64,000 nucleotides of DNA from a bacterium (GCA_036504735.1 DASXUQ010000008.1:248001-312000), one strand, 5' to 3'. Positions 1 through 8,964 are shown, numbered from the stretch's first letter. Notes: generated from the letters alone by a model not told the origin. Made by a program: numbers and translations.

Positions 1-698
1 TCATCGGCGCGGCGCCTGCCAATGACGGCAGCGTCTATGAAGTAGGGTGTGCGCCTTCCCTCATGCGCATCGTGGCGGCGGGCAATGACCAATGGACGCG
101 CGATATCCCGGATCTGGAGGGCTGTGTTGCCACGGCCCTCTGCCCCACACAGGACGGAGGCTGCTCGGTCGCCGGAGTCTTCTACCCGGTCGAATTTATG
201 GGTACAAATATGTTTGCCGCGAAGTTCGACAGCTCCGGTCGATGCCTGTGGACCTGCCCGCGTTTCACACGCGAAGAGAGCATGTACGCGACCCATATCG
301 TGCAGACCTCCGATGGTGGCTATGTGGTCGCGGCGCAGGTGAGTGAGCCCGATACCGTACTGACGGCAACGGGTTCCTTGCTGGTCCGCTTCGCCCCGGA
401 CCCGACCGCTGCCCATCCGTCCGTCATCCTTCATCCGTCCACCTTCATCCTTTCCGCGTATCCCAACCCCTTCAACCCGGCGACCACGCTGGCTTTCACA
501 CTGCCGAATTCCGGCAAACTGTCTCTGGAAATCTATGACGTGATGGGCCGTCAGGTGCAAACCCTCTCCGATGGATTTTTGGAAGCGGGGGAGCATTCGC
601 TGCGGTTTGACGGCACCGCGCTGCCGTCGGGGATTTACTTCGCTCGGATACAGAGCGGGGAATTTACAGCCACACACAAGTTGCTGCTGCTTAAGTAA
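1..698 (+). CDS. Secreted T9SS cargo protein, 5' end outside window
   Basis: The reading frame is open from base 3, so the true start lies upstream and only the last 231 residues are seen. The visible part has repeats of the type T-x-D-G-G-x-x-V-A (TQDGGCSVAG, TSDGGYVVAA), the pattern of weak beta-propeller blades found in the next gene. From about residue 152 a C-terminal sorting domain begins with AYPNPFNPATTLAF and ends KLLLLK, as in T9SS type A cargo of the FCB group; it should direct export across the outer membrane. The linker just before it is coded by a stuttered TCATCC tract. A strong AAGGAGG overlaps its stop and serves the next gene, so the two are probably one operon. The catalytic role, if any, is unknown. 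Confidence 0.85.
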   Translation, partial: IGAAPANDGSVYEVGCAPSLMRIVAAGNDQWTRDIPDLEGCVATALCPTQDGGCSVAGVFYPVEFMGTNMFAAKFDSSGRCLWTCPRFTREESMYATHIVQTSDGGYVVAAQVSEPDTVLTATGSLLVRFAPDPTAAHPSVILHPSTFILSAYPNPFNPATTLAFTLPNSGKLSLEIYDVMGRQVQTLSDGFLEAGEHSLRFDGTALPSGIYFARIQSGEFTATHKLLLLK

Positions 699-708
699 GG
701 AGGCTGCC

Positions 709-2118
709 ATGAGAACCACAATCATTGCCCTGATCACGCTCATCCTCGTTGGTTCGGCGTTTGCCCAGCCGCCGACTGCTGTGTGGACCCGGACCTTGGG
801 CGATGCCGAGGGAGTGCGGGATCCCGGCATCTATAGCATGAGTGCAGGTGCCGACGGCGGTGTGTACGTCACGGGGCGGTGCTGCCTGAATGTTTTCCAT
901 CAGGCCTTTGCGTCCGCCTGGGTAGCGCGTCTTGATGTGAACGGAAATGTAAGCTGGTCGAGAGACTTCTGGGGAACCGGCGGCTCCTCTCCCGGTTGGG
1001 ATGCCGGAGGGTACGCGATCCAAACCGCCGCCGATGGGGGCTGCATCGTCGGTTGCGGGATAGGCGACTTGGGTTCTATCCCCTTACCGGCTGCCTTGGT
1101 TCGCCTGAACGGTTCAGGAGATACCCTGTGGGCGCGGCTGATTCAACCGCTGGATACCATGCCCAACAGTGCTGCCGTCACCGCGGTCTGCGCTGCACCC
1201 GGCAACGGTATTGCGGCAACCGCGCGCAGCGACACCCGGATCGTCCGCGCCGATTCTGCCGGAAATATTCTGTGGGACCATTCGATACCTGACGCGACAT
1301 TAAACTCGATTATCGCCACGCCGGACGGTGGTTTTGTTGCCGCGGGTATGTACAGCCCGGGATTCAGCGTCTCCTTCTTCCTGATGAAAGTCAACGCGGC
1401 GGGTGACACCCTATGGACGCGGCACCACTATTTCCTGCTCGGCGGCAGCGCCACCGCTGTGCTCCAAACTCCGCAGCACGGGTTTATCATGGCGGGAAAG
1501 GCCTTCATACCGGACACTACACAGCCTGCATTCGGTGCGGTCGCAGCCACCGATTCTATGGGCCAGTTGCTCTGGTGGCGGACCTACGATGATCCGGAAT
1601 TCATCAGCATGAAGCCCTGTGCCGAAGGAGGCTATATTCTGCTTTCGGACCGCCTTGTGCGCATCAACGAGGACGGCGACACGCTTTGGACAAAGGCTCT
1701 GTCGAGCGACACCTATAGCTACAAAGATGTGGTGCAGACGGCGGACAGCGGTTATGTTGTCGGCGGTTATTCCGGCACGGAATGGGGCGGCTCCGCCGAA
1801 CTCACCAAATTCTCCCGCGAAGGCCTGGCTACCGATCCGTCTTTCATCCTTCATCCTTACGCCTTCATCCTTTCCGCGTACCCCAATCCTTTCAACCCCG
1901 GCACCACTCTTTCCTTCGCGCTTTCCAAAGCGGGGCGGACAAGCATCGTGGTCTATGACATTACGGGGCGCGAGGTGCAGACGCTCATAAATGAGACGCT
2001 CACCGCCGGCGAACATACGCTGCCGTTCGACGGTTCCGCGCTGCCTTCAGGTATCTATTTTGCCCGAGTAAACAGTGGAGAATCCATCGCGACGCAAAAG
2101 CTATTGCTGTTGAAGTGA
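709..2118 (+). CDS. Secreted propeller-like protein with T9SS sorting domain
   Basis: This 469-residue protein starts at ATG 709, seven bases after AAGGAGG; an in-frame start at 571 lies inside the previous gene and would bury the signal peptide (MRTTIIALITLILVGSAFA). The body repeats two alternating motifs: G-D-T-L-W-like strands (SGDTLWARL, AGDTLWTRH, DGDTLWTKA) and T-x-x-G-G-(F/Y)-x-x-x-G (TPDGGFVAAG, TADSGYVVGG), about 45-50 residues apart. This suggests a beta-propeller. Residues from about 390 form a T9SS sorting domain (AYPNPFNPGTTLSF ... KLLLLK). It is a paralogue of the upstream gene, including the same stuttered linker before the sorting domain. Predicted location: cell surface or secreted. 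No enzymatic motif was recognised. Confidence 0.88.
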   Translation: MRTTIIALITLILVGSAFAQPPTAVWTRTLGDAEGVRDPGIYSMSAGADGGVYVTGRCCLNVFHQAFASAWVARLDVNGNVSWSRDFWGTGGSSPGWDAGGYAIQTAADGGCIVGCGIGDLGSIPLPAALVRLNGSGDTLWARLIQPLDTMPNSAAVTAVCAAPGNGIAATARSDTRIVRADSAGNILWDHSIPDATLNSIIATPDGGFVAAGMYSPGFSVSFFLMKVNAAGDTLWTRHHYFLLGGSATAVLQTPQHGFIMAGKAFIPDTTQPAFGAVAATDSMGQLLWWRTYDDPEFISMKPCAEGGYILLSDRLVRINEDGDTLWTKALSSDTYSYKDVVQTADSGYVVGGYSGTEWGGSAELTKFSREGLATDPSFILHPYAFILSAYPNPFNPGTTLSFALSKAGRTSIVVYDITGREVQTLINETLTAGEHTLPFDGSALPSGIYFARVNSGESIATQKLLLLK

Positions 2119-2158
2119 CGCGTGTGCGTCAGCAATTTCCACTTACTCGGAGTTTTCA

Positions 2159-3433
2159 ATGAGAGCAATTTTTTGCGTCGTCTGCCTGTTGCTTGTGGTG
2201 GTAGCCTCCGTCGCTCAGGCGTCGGTATCCCAGGCAACGATGTTGTTCCTTGCGATGTCTCCCTCGGCGCAGGCCAATGGGCGCACGGTTGCGGTTTTGC
2301 CGGGCAGCTATGATGATCCCCTCGCCCCGTGGTACAATCCCGCGGCCCTCGGCTTTCTGGCGCGGCAAAGCAAGGGATCTATCGGCTTCGGGTATGTCAA
2401 CCGCATTCCGCAGTTCGGTCTCAGGAAAAATCTCACGCTTACCGGTCTTGCCGCCAATGCCTCACTGGGCAAACTGGCGCTGCCGCAATTCTTGGGCAGG
2501 CGGCCTGCACTGTATTACGGTGTCGGCGCGCATCTGGTCTCCTTCAACCTGAACGATTCACCTGTCACGGATGAGCAGGGGCACAACCTCGGCACCTTCC
2601 GCGTTCATGAATGGGTCTCCGCAATCAGCCTCGGTGTGATGCTGGATTATTACGTGCACCTTGCCGTCGGCGGCAGCTTAAAATCGGCGCATTCGACGTT
2701 CGCGGCAACCGGCTCGGCGGCGGTCGCCACCGAAGTCGGCGCCAGCACATCCATGGGTGATGTGGGCGCATTGCTCGAAATTCCGTTGCTGTCCCTTGTG
2801 GAGAACATCCGGCATGCGCGTTTTCAAGCGGGCGAGAATCTCCACCCGGATCTGTACGCCTCCTTCGGCTATGCCATGACCAACATCGGCGGCAAAGTGT
2901 CCTACACCGACCTTGCCCAGGCCGATCCTCTGCCGCGCACGGCGCGTGCCGCCTTCGGGCTCACTGCCGATCTGACGCGCTATGATCCCGTGGTGGGGCC
3001 GTGGAAAATGGTCAGCCTTTCCTATGGTGTGCAGGGTGAAGATGAACTGATCTGGCGCGACGCGAGCGGCGTGTCCGGGTACATTCGCGCCCCCTTCGGC
3101 GATATGCATGTGGTCGATGACCTGTTGCTTGGCAAGTCCAATGCGCGCATCCGCCGCCTGAGCGGCGGCGAGGTGACCGCGCTGGAAGCGCTGACGGTTC
3201 GCGCCGGCTATTATGAAGATCCCGAGGACGCTCTCACGTATCATTCTTACGGTCTTGGCTTGCGCTTAAGCGGAATTCTCAAAGTCATTCACCGCGCCCC
3301 TGCCACGTCGCCCACAGGATTTCAGAAGATCCTGCGGCATGTGGATGTGCAGTACGACGCGTGCCTCTTTGATGGTGCGGACCGCCGTGTCAGCAGCGTC
3401 CCTTCGCATCTGATCTCCGTGCGCGTCAACTGA
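2159..3433 (+). CDS. PorV/PorQ-like outer-membrane protein
   Basis: 424 residues with signal peptide MRAIFCVVCLLLVVVASVAQA, and a GGAG ribosome site seven bases before ATG. The mature N-terminus (VSQATMLFLAMSPSAQANG, then SYDDPLAPWYNPAALGFL) is the layout of the PorV/PorQ family: an early S-P-S-A-x-A-x-G-type segment followed by W/Y-N-P-A-(A/G)-(L/I)-G. Family members are 14-stranded outer-membrane barrels that, in Bacteroidetes, carry T9SS cargo to the attachment machinery. It is followed at once by a paralogue and preceded by two T9SS cargo genes, which fits a role in their surface delivery. The function is inferred from family and context, and it could instead be a general outer-membrane barrel. 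Confidence 0.75.
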   Translation: MRAIFCVVCLLLVVVASVAQASVSQATMLFLAMSPSAQANGRTVAVLPGSYDDPLAPWYNPAALGFLARQSKGSIGFGYVNRIPQFGLRKNLTLTGLAANASLGKLALPQFLGRRPALYYGVGAHLVSFNLNDSPVTDEQGHNLGTFRVHEWVSAISLGVMLDYYVHLAVGGSLKSAHSTFAATGSAAVATEVGASTSMGDVGALLEIPLLSLVENIRHARFQAGENLHPDLYASFGYAMTNIGGKVSYTDLAQADPLPRTARAAFGLTADLTRYDPVVGPWKMVSLSYGVQGEDELIWRDASGVSGYIRAPFGDMHVVDDLLLGKSNARIRRLSGGEVTALEALTVRAGYYEDPEDALTYHSYGLGLRLSGILKVIHRAPATSPTGFQKILRHVDVQYDACLFDGADRRVSSVPSHLISVRVN

Positions 3434-3490
3434 TACATCGCACCCATTTCTGTGATCCTTCCCCATCCCTCTTCCCGTTTGGAGTCTTCC

Positions 3491-4798
3491 GTGAAGCTCA
3501 CCTTGCTGTGCATCCTCAGTCTGTTGACACTCCTGACATGCGCCCTGCCTGCGGTCGCCGCCGATGGCGTATCGCAGGCAACCTTCCTATTCCTGACGCT
3601 CTCGCCTTCGGCACAGGTCAACGCGCGCGGTTTCAATCTGGCCGCCGGCAGCTATGAAGATCCCTTCGGCGCGGTGTACAATCCCGGCGCCATCGGCTTC
3701 ATGGCAAAGCAGAACAGATTTTCCGGAGGCGGATCGGATATGCAGTGGCTGCCGGGGTTCAATCTGTCAGGCCTGCATTACCGGGGCTTTGCCGCCAATC
3801 TGCGGTTTGCTTCGGACACGCTGCCGATGTTCCTCGGCATGCGCGCTCCTATCACCTACGGTCTTGGCGCGCACACGGTGTATCTGGACCTCGGCAAAAC
3901 TCAGCAGACGGACGAGCAGGGCCATTCACTCGGCAGTTTTCATTCCTGGGAGACGGCCTCGGCGGTGACCTTCGGCGCGATGATGGAACACCGTGTCCGC
4001 GTGGGATTCGGCATCAGCGGCCAGTGGGCCTATTCGAACCTCAGCCCTTCGGGAGCGGGCGCAGAGTCGGGCACAAACCACGCCAGTGCGGTGATGCTGG
4101 ATGCGGGTCTGATTGTTGAAGCGCCGCTGCTTTCTCTTGTCGCCAAACCGCTGGCCGACCGCGTGGAAACCTGGTCAAGGCTGCGGCCCGAACTGCTGGC
4201 GGCTTACAGCTACACGCAAAACAATATCGGCGGCAAAGTCAGCTTCAACTCCAACGCACCCGGCGATCCGTTGCCGCGCACGGCCATTACCAGTCTGGGC
4301 ATCGGTGCGGAACTAACCTATCCGCTGCGGGAAATCGGCCCGTGGAAAATCTTCAGTGTGTCTGCCTCGACGCAGGCCTCGGATGTGCTGGTCAAGCGGC
4401 ATCCCAACGGCGCATCAGAATACAAACTGAATCCTCTCGGCGACATCGGCTTTGTCCATGATATAGTGTTGGGCGGGGCCAACGGCAAGATCGTCCGGGA
4501 CTACGGTTACGAAATCGAACTGCTCGATCTTATCTATGTCCGTGCGGGCGATCACAGGGACCGCTTGGGCAACGTGTTCTACCACACCAGTGGCTTCGGC
4601 TTCCGGCTTACCGGCGTCTTCAAGGCCATGACGTGGGGTGATCCGGTGTTTGGATCTCAAAGCGGCGTCGCTGCCGTGCTGCGGCATCTGGATATCGAAT
4701 TCGACACCAGTTCCTGGGACATCAAACTGACCAGCCCTAACTACAACAACCCCGTAAATCACACGCATACGGACATGCTGACTCTGCGCTACAAGTAA
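3491..4798 (+). CDS. PorV/PorQ-like outer-membrane protein, paralogue
   Basis: Paralogue of the preceding gene. The start is taken as GTG 3491, because GGAGTCTTCC-GTG mirrors GGAGTTTTCA-ATG of its neighbour and gives a clean signal peptide (MKLTLLCILSLLTLLTCALPAVA); a longer frame opening at 3452 would add a poor hydrophilic leader. The 435-residue product repeats the family plan: VSQATFLFLTLSPSAQVNA, SYEDPFGAVYNPGAIGFM, a central DEQGHSLGSFHSWE segment matching DEQGHNLGTFRVHE in the first copy, YSYTQNNIGGKVSF matching YAMTNIGGKVSY, and a C-terminal strand ending in LRYK. A tandem pair suggests two barrels specialised for different cargo, or parts of one shuttle. Outer-membrane location is inferred. 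Confidence 0.75.
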   Translation: MKLTLLCILSLLTLLTCALPAVAADGVSQATFLFLTLSPSAQVNARGFNLAAGSYEDPFGAVYNPGAIGFMAKQNRFSGGGSDMQWLPGFNLSGLHYRGFAANLRFASDTLPMFLGMRAPITYGLGAHTVYLDLGKTQQTDEQGHSLGSFHSWETASAVTFGAMMEHRVRVGFGISGQWAYSNLSPSGAGAESGTNHASAVMLDAGLIVEAPLLSLVAKPLADRVETWSRLRPELLAAYSYTQNNIGGKVSFNSNAPGDPLPRTAITSLGIGAELTYPLREIGPWKIFSVSASTQASDVLVKRHPNGASEYKLNPLGDIGFVHDIVLGGANGKIVRDYGYEIELLDLIYVRAGDHRDRLGNVFYHTSGFGFRLTGVFKAMTWGDPVFGSQSGVAAVLRHLDIEFDTSSWDIKLTSPNYNNPVNHTHTDMLTLRYK

Positions 4799-4879
4799 TC
4801 TGTTGTGGGCAGCTCCTTCTTGTCAGATGTCCAAGCATGCTTGTGATGGAAACCGCTACGGAGATCGTCGTAAGTCATG

Positions 4880-4922
4880 AAGTAGATCAAAGCCCCTGCA
4901 AAACAGGGGTTTTGATCTACTT
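4880..4922. terminator. 19-bp stem-loop between operons
   Basis: Arms 4881-4898 and 4904-4921 form a long stem (AGTAGATCAAA-G-CCCCTG against its complement, with one G.T pair) closing a CAAAA loop. It lies 80 bases after the PorV-like gene and directly overlaps the candidate promoter of the next gene. There is no T-run, so it may act as a weak terminator, an mRNA 3' end stabiliser or an operator. Confidence 0.5.
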
Positions 4923-4949
4923 GGAAATCCAGCCGAAAATTCATAGATT
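4921..4949 (+). promoter_or_regulatory. Candidate sigma70-type promoter
   Basis: TTGGAA (4921-4926), a 17-base spacer and TAGATT (4944-4949) precede the lipoprotein ATG at 4977 by a sensible distance. Similar -10 boxes (TAGATT, TATATT, TACATT) occur before three other transcription units in the window. Confidence 0.4.
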
Positions 4950-4976
4950 TACAGCTTATGAAGTTTTGAGGACGTA

Positions 4977-5753
4977 ATGGGCGTTAGATACTGGGTTTGG
5001 CTGAGTTTGGGTCTGCTGTTGTGGGGATGTTCCGCACCCCATGACAACCCCTTGGACCCCATCTCGCCTCGCTACCGCGGCGCAATTCCGGTCCCGGCGG
5101 TGCTGACAGGCACTGTCCGCTCGGTACATATTTCCCGTATCTTCCCGTCCACTGACTCTTACTCGGTCGTAGCCGAGCTGGGCGGGCAGGATGCCGGCCT
5201 TCAGGATTCGGCCTGGGTAGCCTTCAACAGCGGCTCCGGCGTGGGGCTGGTACGCCTCGGGCCAACCCTGTGGGGGACCATCTTTTCCGCGTCCTATTTT
5301 CACGCCCCTGACTTCCCGCACCTCGGAACCGTGGTGGGCCGTCCTTTCCTGTTTACCGCCCGCGACGGCCAGGGCTTGATGCACGAGACCGGCCCGGCCT
5401 ACATGTGGCGGGTCATTGAAGGCGTACCGGGGGTACTGTCCCCTAAGGCGGACTCCGCCAATACTCCCGCTCAAGTGGATGCCCATCCGGACTATGTCTG
5501 GGAGCCCTTCAGCTCGGATTTCCCCTTTGGCTATGAAGTCAACGTCATCAATATGACAGAGGGCTTCGAAACCACCGTCTGGACCTCGCCTCTCTTGGGG
5601 GATACGGTCCTTACGATGCAGCAACCGGATTCGCTGCCGCTTCCCGCCGGCGACTATTATTGGACCGTTACGGTGGAGGACAGTTTCGAAAACTCCTCCC
5701 GCTCCAAGCAGGGAATGTTCACGGTCGCACCGGAACGGCAGGACAAGCCTTAA
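4977..5753 (+). CDS. Lipoprotein of unknown function
   Basis: 258 residues. The N-terminus is a lipoprotein signal with lipobox LLLWGC (Cys18), followed by the acidic stretch HDNPLDP that is very common in FCB-group lipoproteins (N-P-L/F-D-P shortly after the Cys). The rest is predicted beta-rich; a late segment around residues 160-250 (PDYVWEPFSSDFPFGYEVNV, then LPAGDYYWTVTVEDSF) resembles a fibronectin type III-like fold in which a string of paired observations ends in Y-W-x-V. Its own promoter-like sequence lies upstream. The partner or substrate is unknown; it is probably anchored to the outer membrane and faces the periplasm or surface. Confidence 0.75.
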   Translation: MGVRYWVWLSLGLLLWGCSAPHDNPLDPISPRYRGAIPVPAVLTGTVRSVHISRIFPSTDSYSVVAELGGQDAGLQDSAWVAFNSGSGVGLVRLGPTLWGTIFSASYFHAPDFPHLGTVVGRPFLFTARDGQGLMHETGPAYMWRVIEGVPGVLSPKADSANTPAQVDAHPDYVWEPFSSDFPFGYEVNVINMTEGFETTVWTSPLLGDTVLTMQQPDSLPLPAGDYYWTVTVEDSFENSSRSKQGMFTVAPERQDKP

Positions 5754-5990
5754 CTGGCGGCGGGTGGCCTCCGCAGGGCGACAGGAACTTTTGACGGTTC
5801 GTCTATCCCCCTACCAGTTTCTCACGTCGTGTCGAACCATCGGAACCGCCTCCTTGTTTCGGACATACAACAAGAACACGGCCTGCAAAGGCCTGCCCTT
5901 TGCATAGATTTGCCTGTATGACATGAGGCTATGGATGGCGGATCGGCCATCGTAACTGGTTTTAGAATTCGATATGTCACCGAGGATAGA

Positions 5991-7658
5991 ATGAAAGCGC
6001 GTTTCCTGTCACTGCTTGCGGCCCTTCTCTGTTTTGTCAGCCTTGCTCCAGCGGCCAAACCTTCGCCGCAGGACACGCTCTATGAACAGATCCGTCATAA
6101 CGTTGGCCTGTTCGGAGACGTCTACCGTGAGTTGACGCTCCGTTATGTCGATAGCGTCGATCCCAAGAAGTTCATCCGCGCAGGGATCGACGGCATGTTG
6201 TCCACCCTCGACCCCTACACCGTGTTCTTCGATCAGGAAGGCACCGAGGATCTGGACGTCATCACCTCCGGCCGTTATGGCGGTGTGGGGATCGAAATCG
6301 GCATCCGTGGGATCGACAAGACCCTCACCGTGATTTCGGCGATGGACGACTCCCCGGCGCAGCGCGTGGGGATTCGCAGCGGCGACCGGATCCTGATGAT
6401 CGACACCGTATCCACCGAAGGCTTCTCCACCGCACAGGCGGCCAAATATCTGCGGGGCGCCGCGGGGTCGCAGGTCAAACTGACCATCCAGCGCACCGGC
6501 TCGTCCGAGCCCATCGAGTTCGTGGTCACGCGCCGCGAGATTGAAGTCAAGGACGTGCCCTACTACGGATTTGTCCGGCCAGGCACCGGCTATATTAAGC
6601 TTGCCCATTTCTCCCGCAGCGCGCCGGATGAACTCGACAAAGCCATTGTCGAACTGAAGCAGGGCGGCATGTCCGCGCTGATTCTCGATCTGCGCGGCAA
6701 CCCCGGCGGCCTGCTCAGCAGCGCGGTGTCCATTCTCCAGCGCTTCTGCGCCAAGGATGATACTATCCTGTATGTGCGCGGACGGGATGATGCGGGAGAC
6801 CAGATTTTCAAATTGAGCACGGATCCACTGGCCGGACAGATTCCGCTGGCGGTGCTGGTCGACGGCGGTTCGGCTTCGGCCTCGGAAATCGTCGCCGGCG
6901 CGGTTCAGGATCTGGATCGCGGCGTGCTGATCGGTGATCCCACCTTTGGCAAGGGACTGGTGCAGTCGGTGGTCTCTTTCGAAAGCGGCGAAGCCCTCAA
7001 ACTGACGACCGCTAAGTATTACACGCCGTCGGGCCGCCTGATTCAGCGCGTGGACTACCTGCATGACGGCAACGGCGTGTTCCGTGAGAGCCCCGAACCG
7101 CATCAAAAGTTCAACACGCACAATGGCCGTCCGGTGGAAGGCGGCGGCGGAATTACGCCGGATATTGTGGTGCCGTCTCCCGCTCCCGGCATGGTGGGCA
7201 CGGAGTTGTGGCGGCAGGGCGCGTTCTTTGATTTCATCAATGCCTATCGCGCCAGGCATCCGATGATTACCACTGCCAAAATCGACGACTCGGCGATGGC
7301 GGAATTCCGGCACTGGCTGGATTCGACCCATTTCCACTATGAACTCAACGGCCAGCTTGCGCTGGATACTCTGCGCAGAGTACTCAAGGACGCGGGACTT
7401 ACCGACAGCGCCGCCGTCGACCTGACGCACCTTGACCGCCTGCTGGAAATGCGCCGGGTGCGGGAGTTCGACAATGAAATGGACTTTATTCGCCATAGCC
7501 TCGAAGGAGAACTGGCCAATAATCTCTTCGGCTCCCGTGGCCGCATCGAAGCTTCCTTCGCCGATGACATGCAGATTCAAAAGGCCCTCGAAGTCTTCGC
7601 CAACAAACCCGAGTACGACCGCCTGCTCGCCGTGAGCACCGGCGGCAAGAGGGATTAA
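5991..7658 (+). CDS. ctpA: CtpA/Tsp-family S41 carboxy-terminal processing protease
   Basis: 555 residues with signal peptide MKARFLSLLAALLCFVSLAPA; ATG 5991 is chosen over 5931 because it follows GAGGAT and begins the signal peptide. A PDZ domain (about residues 85-165, containing YGGVGIEIGI and SPAQRVGIRSGDRIL) is followed by the S41 protease domain. The catalytic set is visible: Ser296 in GGSASASEI, Asp307 and Lys321 in DPTFGKGLVQ, with the same spacing as E. coli Tsp (11 and 25 residues). The C-terminal 150 residues are helical and charged. Such proteases trim C-termini of periplasmic proteins. In a genome with C-terminally sorted cargo this may matter, but no specific substrate can be read from the sequence. 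Confidence 0.93.
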   Translation: MKARFLSLLAALLCFVSLAPAAKPSPQDTLYEQIRHNVGLFGDVYRELTLRYVDSVDPKKFIRAGIDGMLSTLDPYTVFFDQEGTEDLDVITSGRYGGVGIEIGIRGIDKTLTVISAMDDSPAQRVGIRSGDRILMIDTVSTEGFSTAQAAKYLRGAAGSQVKLTIQRTGSSEPIEFVVTRREIEVKDVPYYGFVRPGTGYIKLAHFSRSAPDELDKAIVELKQGGMSALILDLRGNPGGLLSSAVSILQRFCAKDDTILYVRGRDDAGDQIFKLSTDPLAGQIPLAVLVDGGSASASEIVAGAVQDLDRGVLIGDPTFGKGLVQSVVSFESGEALKLTTAKYYTPSGRLIQRVDYLHDGNGVFRESPEPHQKFNTHNGRPVEGGGGITPDIVVPSPAPGMVGTELWRQGAFFDFINAYRARHPMITTAKIDDSAMAEFRHWLDSTHFHYELNGQLALDTLRRVLKDAGLTDSAAVDLTHLDRLLEMRRVREFDNEMDFIRHSLEGELANNLFGSRGRIEASFADDMQIQKALEVFANKPEYDRLLAVSTGGKRD

Positions 7659-7663
7659 AAGCA

Positions 7664-7748
7664 GAACCCCCTTCTGATTCCCCCTTTTTCAAAGGGGAAG
7701 GGCCATCGGGTCTCCCCCTTAGCATAAGGGGGGATTAAAGGGGGGTAT
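7664..7748. repeat. Class I C-run/G-run hairpin repeat, left copy
   Basis: About 85 bases made of C-runs and G-runs that pair with each other (CCCCCTTCTGATTCCCCCTT ... AAGGGGGGATTAAAGGGGGG). The copy at 9764-9849 is the reverse complement with only a few changes, and related pieces occur at 42188-42270 and 63838-63890. The two copies bracket the three genes between 7823 and 9759. Confidence 0.85.
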
Positions 7749-7777
7749 CGGATGCATCAATCGGGCTTAAGACTATC

Positions 7778-7807
7778 CGCCGCGCGGGGTGTCCTTACCC
7801 CGCGCGC
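7778..7807. repeat. Class II hairpin module
   Basis: GCCGCGCGGGGTGTCCTTAC followed by CCCCGCGCGC: a GC stem with a GTCCTT loop. The same 30-base word, less one C, occurs at 39253-39281. It lies 15 bases before the start codon of the next gene. Confidence 0.7.
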
Positions 7808-7822
7808 AACAGGCACCTTCCC

Positions 7823-8206
7823 ATGCTCCACCGCTTTCTGCGCTACACCGGACGCACCATCGCTCTGCTGTGGGCTTTGCTTTGGATCTTCTTCGGTGCG
7901 GCTTCGGGCTTCGGAGCAGGGGAGAGCCTCGGCGGGATCTTTGTTCACACGCTGATGCCGGGCATGGTTTTTCTGATCAGTGCACTGGTGGCGTGGAAGT
8001 GGGATGTCCTTGGCGGAATTCTGCTGATGGCCGAAGGCCTTGCCGTGCTGGTGCGCTATCCTTTCATGGCGCGCGGTTTCCCGAGCGAGACGATTGTGTT
8101 TGTGCTGCTGACCATGGTGCTGCCGCCGCTGGCCGCCGGTGGACTGTTATTGCTGGGACGGCGCAGATCTGACCCTGAGATGACCACAAGTCAATTTAGA
8201 GGATAA
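7823..8206 (+). CDS. Small integral membrane protein (DUF7670-like)
   Basis: 127 residues, almost entirely hydrophobic, with four predicted membrane helices: about 12-32 (ALLWALLWIFFGAASGFGAG), 42-58, 64-78 (LGGILLMAEGLAVLVRY) and 94-117. A short positively charged tail ends the protein. The pattern resembles small four-helix membrane proteins annotated only as domains of unknown function. It is followed after eight bases by the next gene, so the two are probably co-transcribed. No function is proposed. The start is the first ATG after the class II hairpin; no strong ribosome site is visible (GGCACC). Confidence 0.65.
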   Translation: MLHRFLRYTGRTIALLWALLWIFFGAASGFGAGESLGGIFVHTLMPGMVFLISALVAWKWDVLGGILLMAEGLAVLVRYPFMARGFPSETIVFVLLTMVLPPLAAGGLLLLGRRRSDPEMTTSQFRG

Positions 8207-8213
8207 TTCTGCA

Positions 8214-8849
8214 ATGGATGCTGCCGAATCCCGTTCCTTCTCCGCGCCGATGAGCAGTGCGTCCGGGCGGCTGGTTTTCAAAAGAGGCGCCGCCAACGTG
8301 ACCGTGCTCTCCGAAACCGGAATGGACGATCTCTACAAAGCCGAATTCACCGAGCCGATTCCGGATGTCAAAGCCATTGGCAACAATGTCGAAGTGACGT
8401 ACCGTGTGGCCATGTCCGACTGGCTGAAGGGCTGGTGGCTGAAAGACCGCACCGCGGCTCGGATCGTGCTCAACCGTGCTATCCCCTGGCAAATCGAAAC
8501 CAAGGGCGGAGTGTCCCATCTACGCGGCGATTTCGCGGAGATGAATATTCAGGCGATCTCGATTGTCGGCGGCGCCAGCGACGTGGAAATGCTGCTGCCG
8601 CGCGTCACCGGCGCTCTGCCGGTCAGCATCACCGGCGGCGCAAGTCACGTGAAGCTGATTCATCCGCTGGACGTCGGCGTCAAATTGCACATCGTCGGCG
8701 GCGCGGCCAAGGTGACTCTCGGAGAGCAATATCTCGGCGCGCTGGCCGGAGAGATCATTCTGCAAACCCCCGGCTACAAAGAGTCCGCCGGCCACATCGA
8801 CGTCACGATCAAGGGCGGCGTCAGCGATGTGAACATCGCGACCACATGA
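8214..8849 (+). CDS. Protein with five GG(V/A)S-type beta repeats, unknown function
   Basis: 211 residues, no signal peptide; AGAGGA precedes ATG 8214. The second half carries a regular repeat: KGGVSHL, VGGASDV, TGGASHV, VGGAAKV and KGGVSDV, each followed by alternating hydrophobic residues. This is the rhythm of the right-handed beta structures in the DUF4097/toastrack group (LiaF, PspC-type C-terminal domains), which often work with small membrane proteins in envelope-stress sensing. That comparison is from pattern memory, not from a search. It lies between two membrane proteins in a unit flanked by inverted repeats, which suggests a cytoplasmic or membrane-associated partner of the upstream gene. 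Confidence 0.65.
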   Translation: MDAAESRSFSAPMSSASGRLVFKRGAANVTVLSETGMDDLYKAEFTEPIPDVKAIGNNVEVTYRVAMSDWLKGWWLKDRTAARIVLNRAIPWQIETKGGVSHLRGDFAEMNIQAISIVGGASDVEMLLPRVTGALPVSITGGASHVKLIHPLDVGVKLHIVGGAAKVTLGEQYLGALAGEIILQTPGYKESAGHIDVTIKGGVSDVNIATT

Positions 8850-8852
8850 ATT

Positions 8853-8948
8853 CTTGAGACTAGAGACTGAAGACTGAAGACAAGAGTCGCTCCTACATTT
8901 CTGGTTTCGAGTCTCAAGTTTCAAGTCTCGAGTCTCACGTCTCGAGCT
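8853..8948. repeat. Class III stuttered hairpin (gagact family)
   Basis: A purine arm of repeated GAGACT/GAAGACT words (8855-8881) and a pyrimidine arm of AGTCTC/AAGTTTC words (8904-8944) surround about 20 unrelated bases. The words match those on both sides of the S23-family gene at 53918-54283, including TTTCGAGTCTCA. It sits directly before the TTG start of the next gene. Confidence 0.7.
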
Positions 8949-8964
8949 TTTACATGGAACTACT

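Noticed and set aside
6009-7580. 523-codon minus-strand open frame opposite ctpA
   Set aside because: It is the antisense shadow of a conserved protease gene; the sense strand has catalytic motifs and the antisense product is histidine/glycine/arginine-rich without a domain. Long antisense frames are common in GC-rich DNA.
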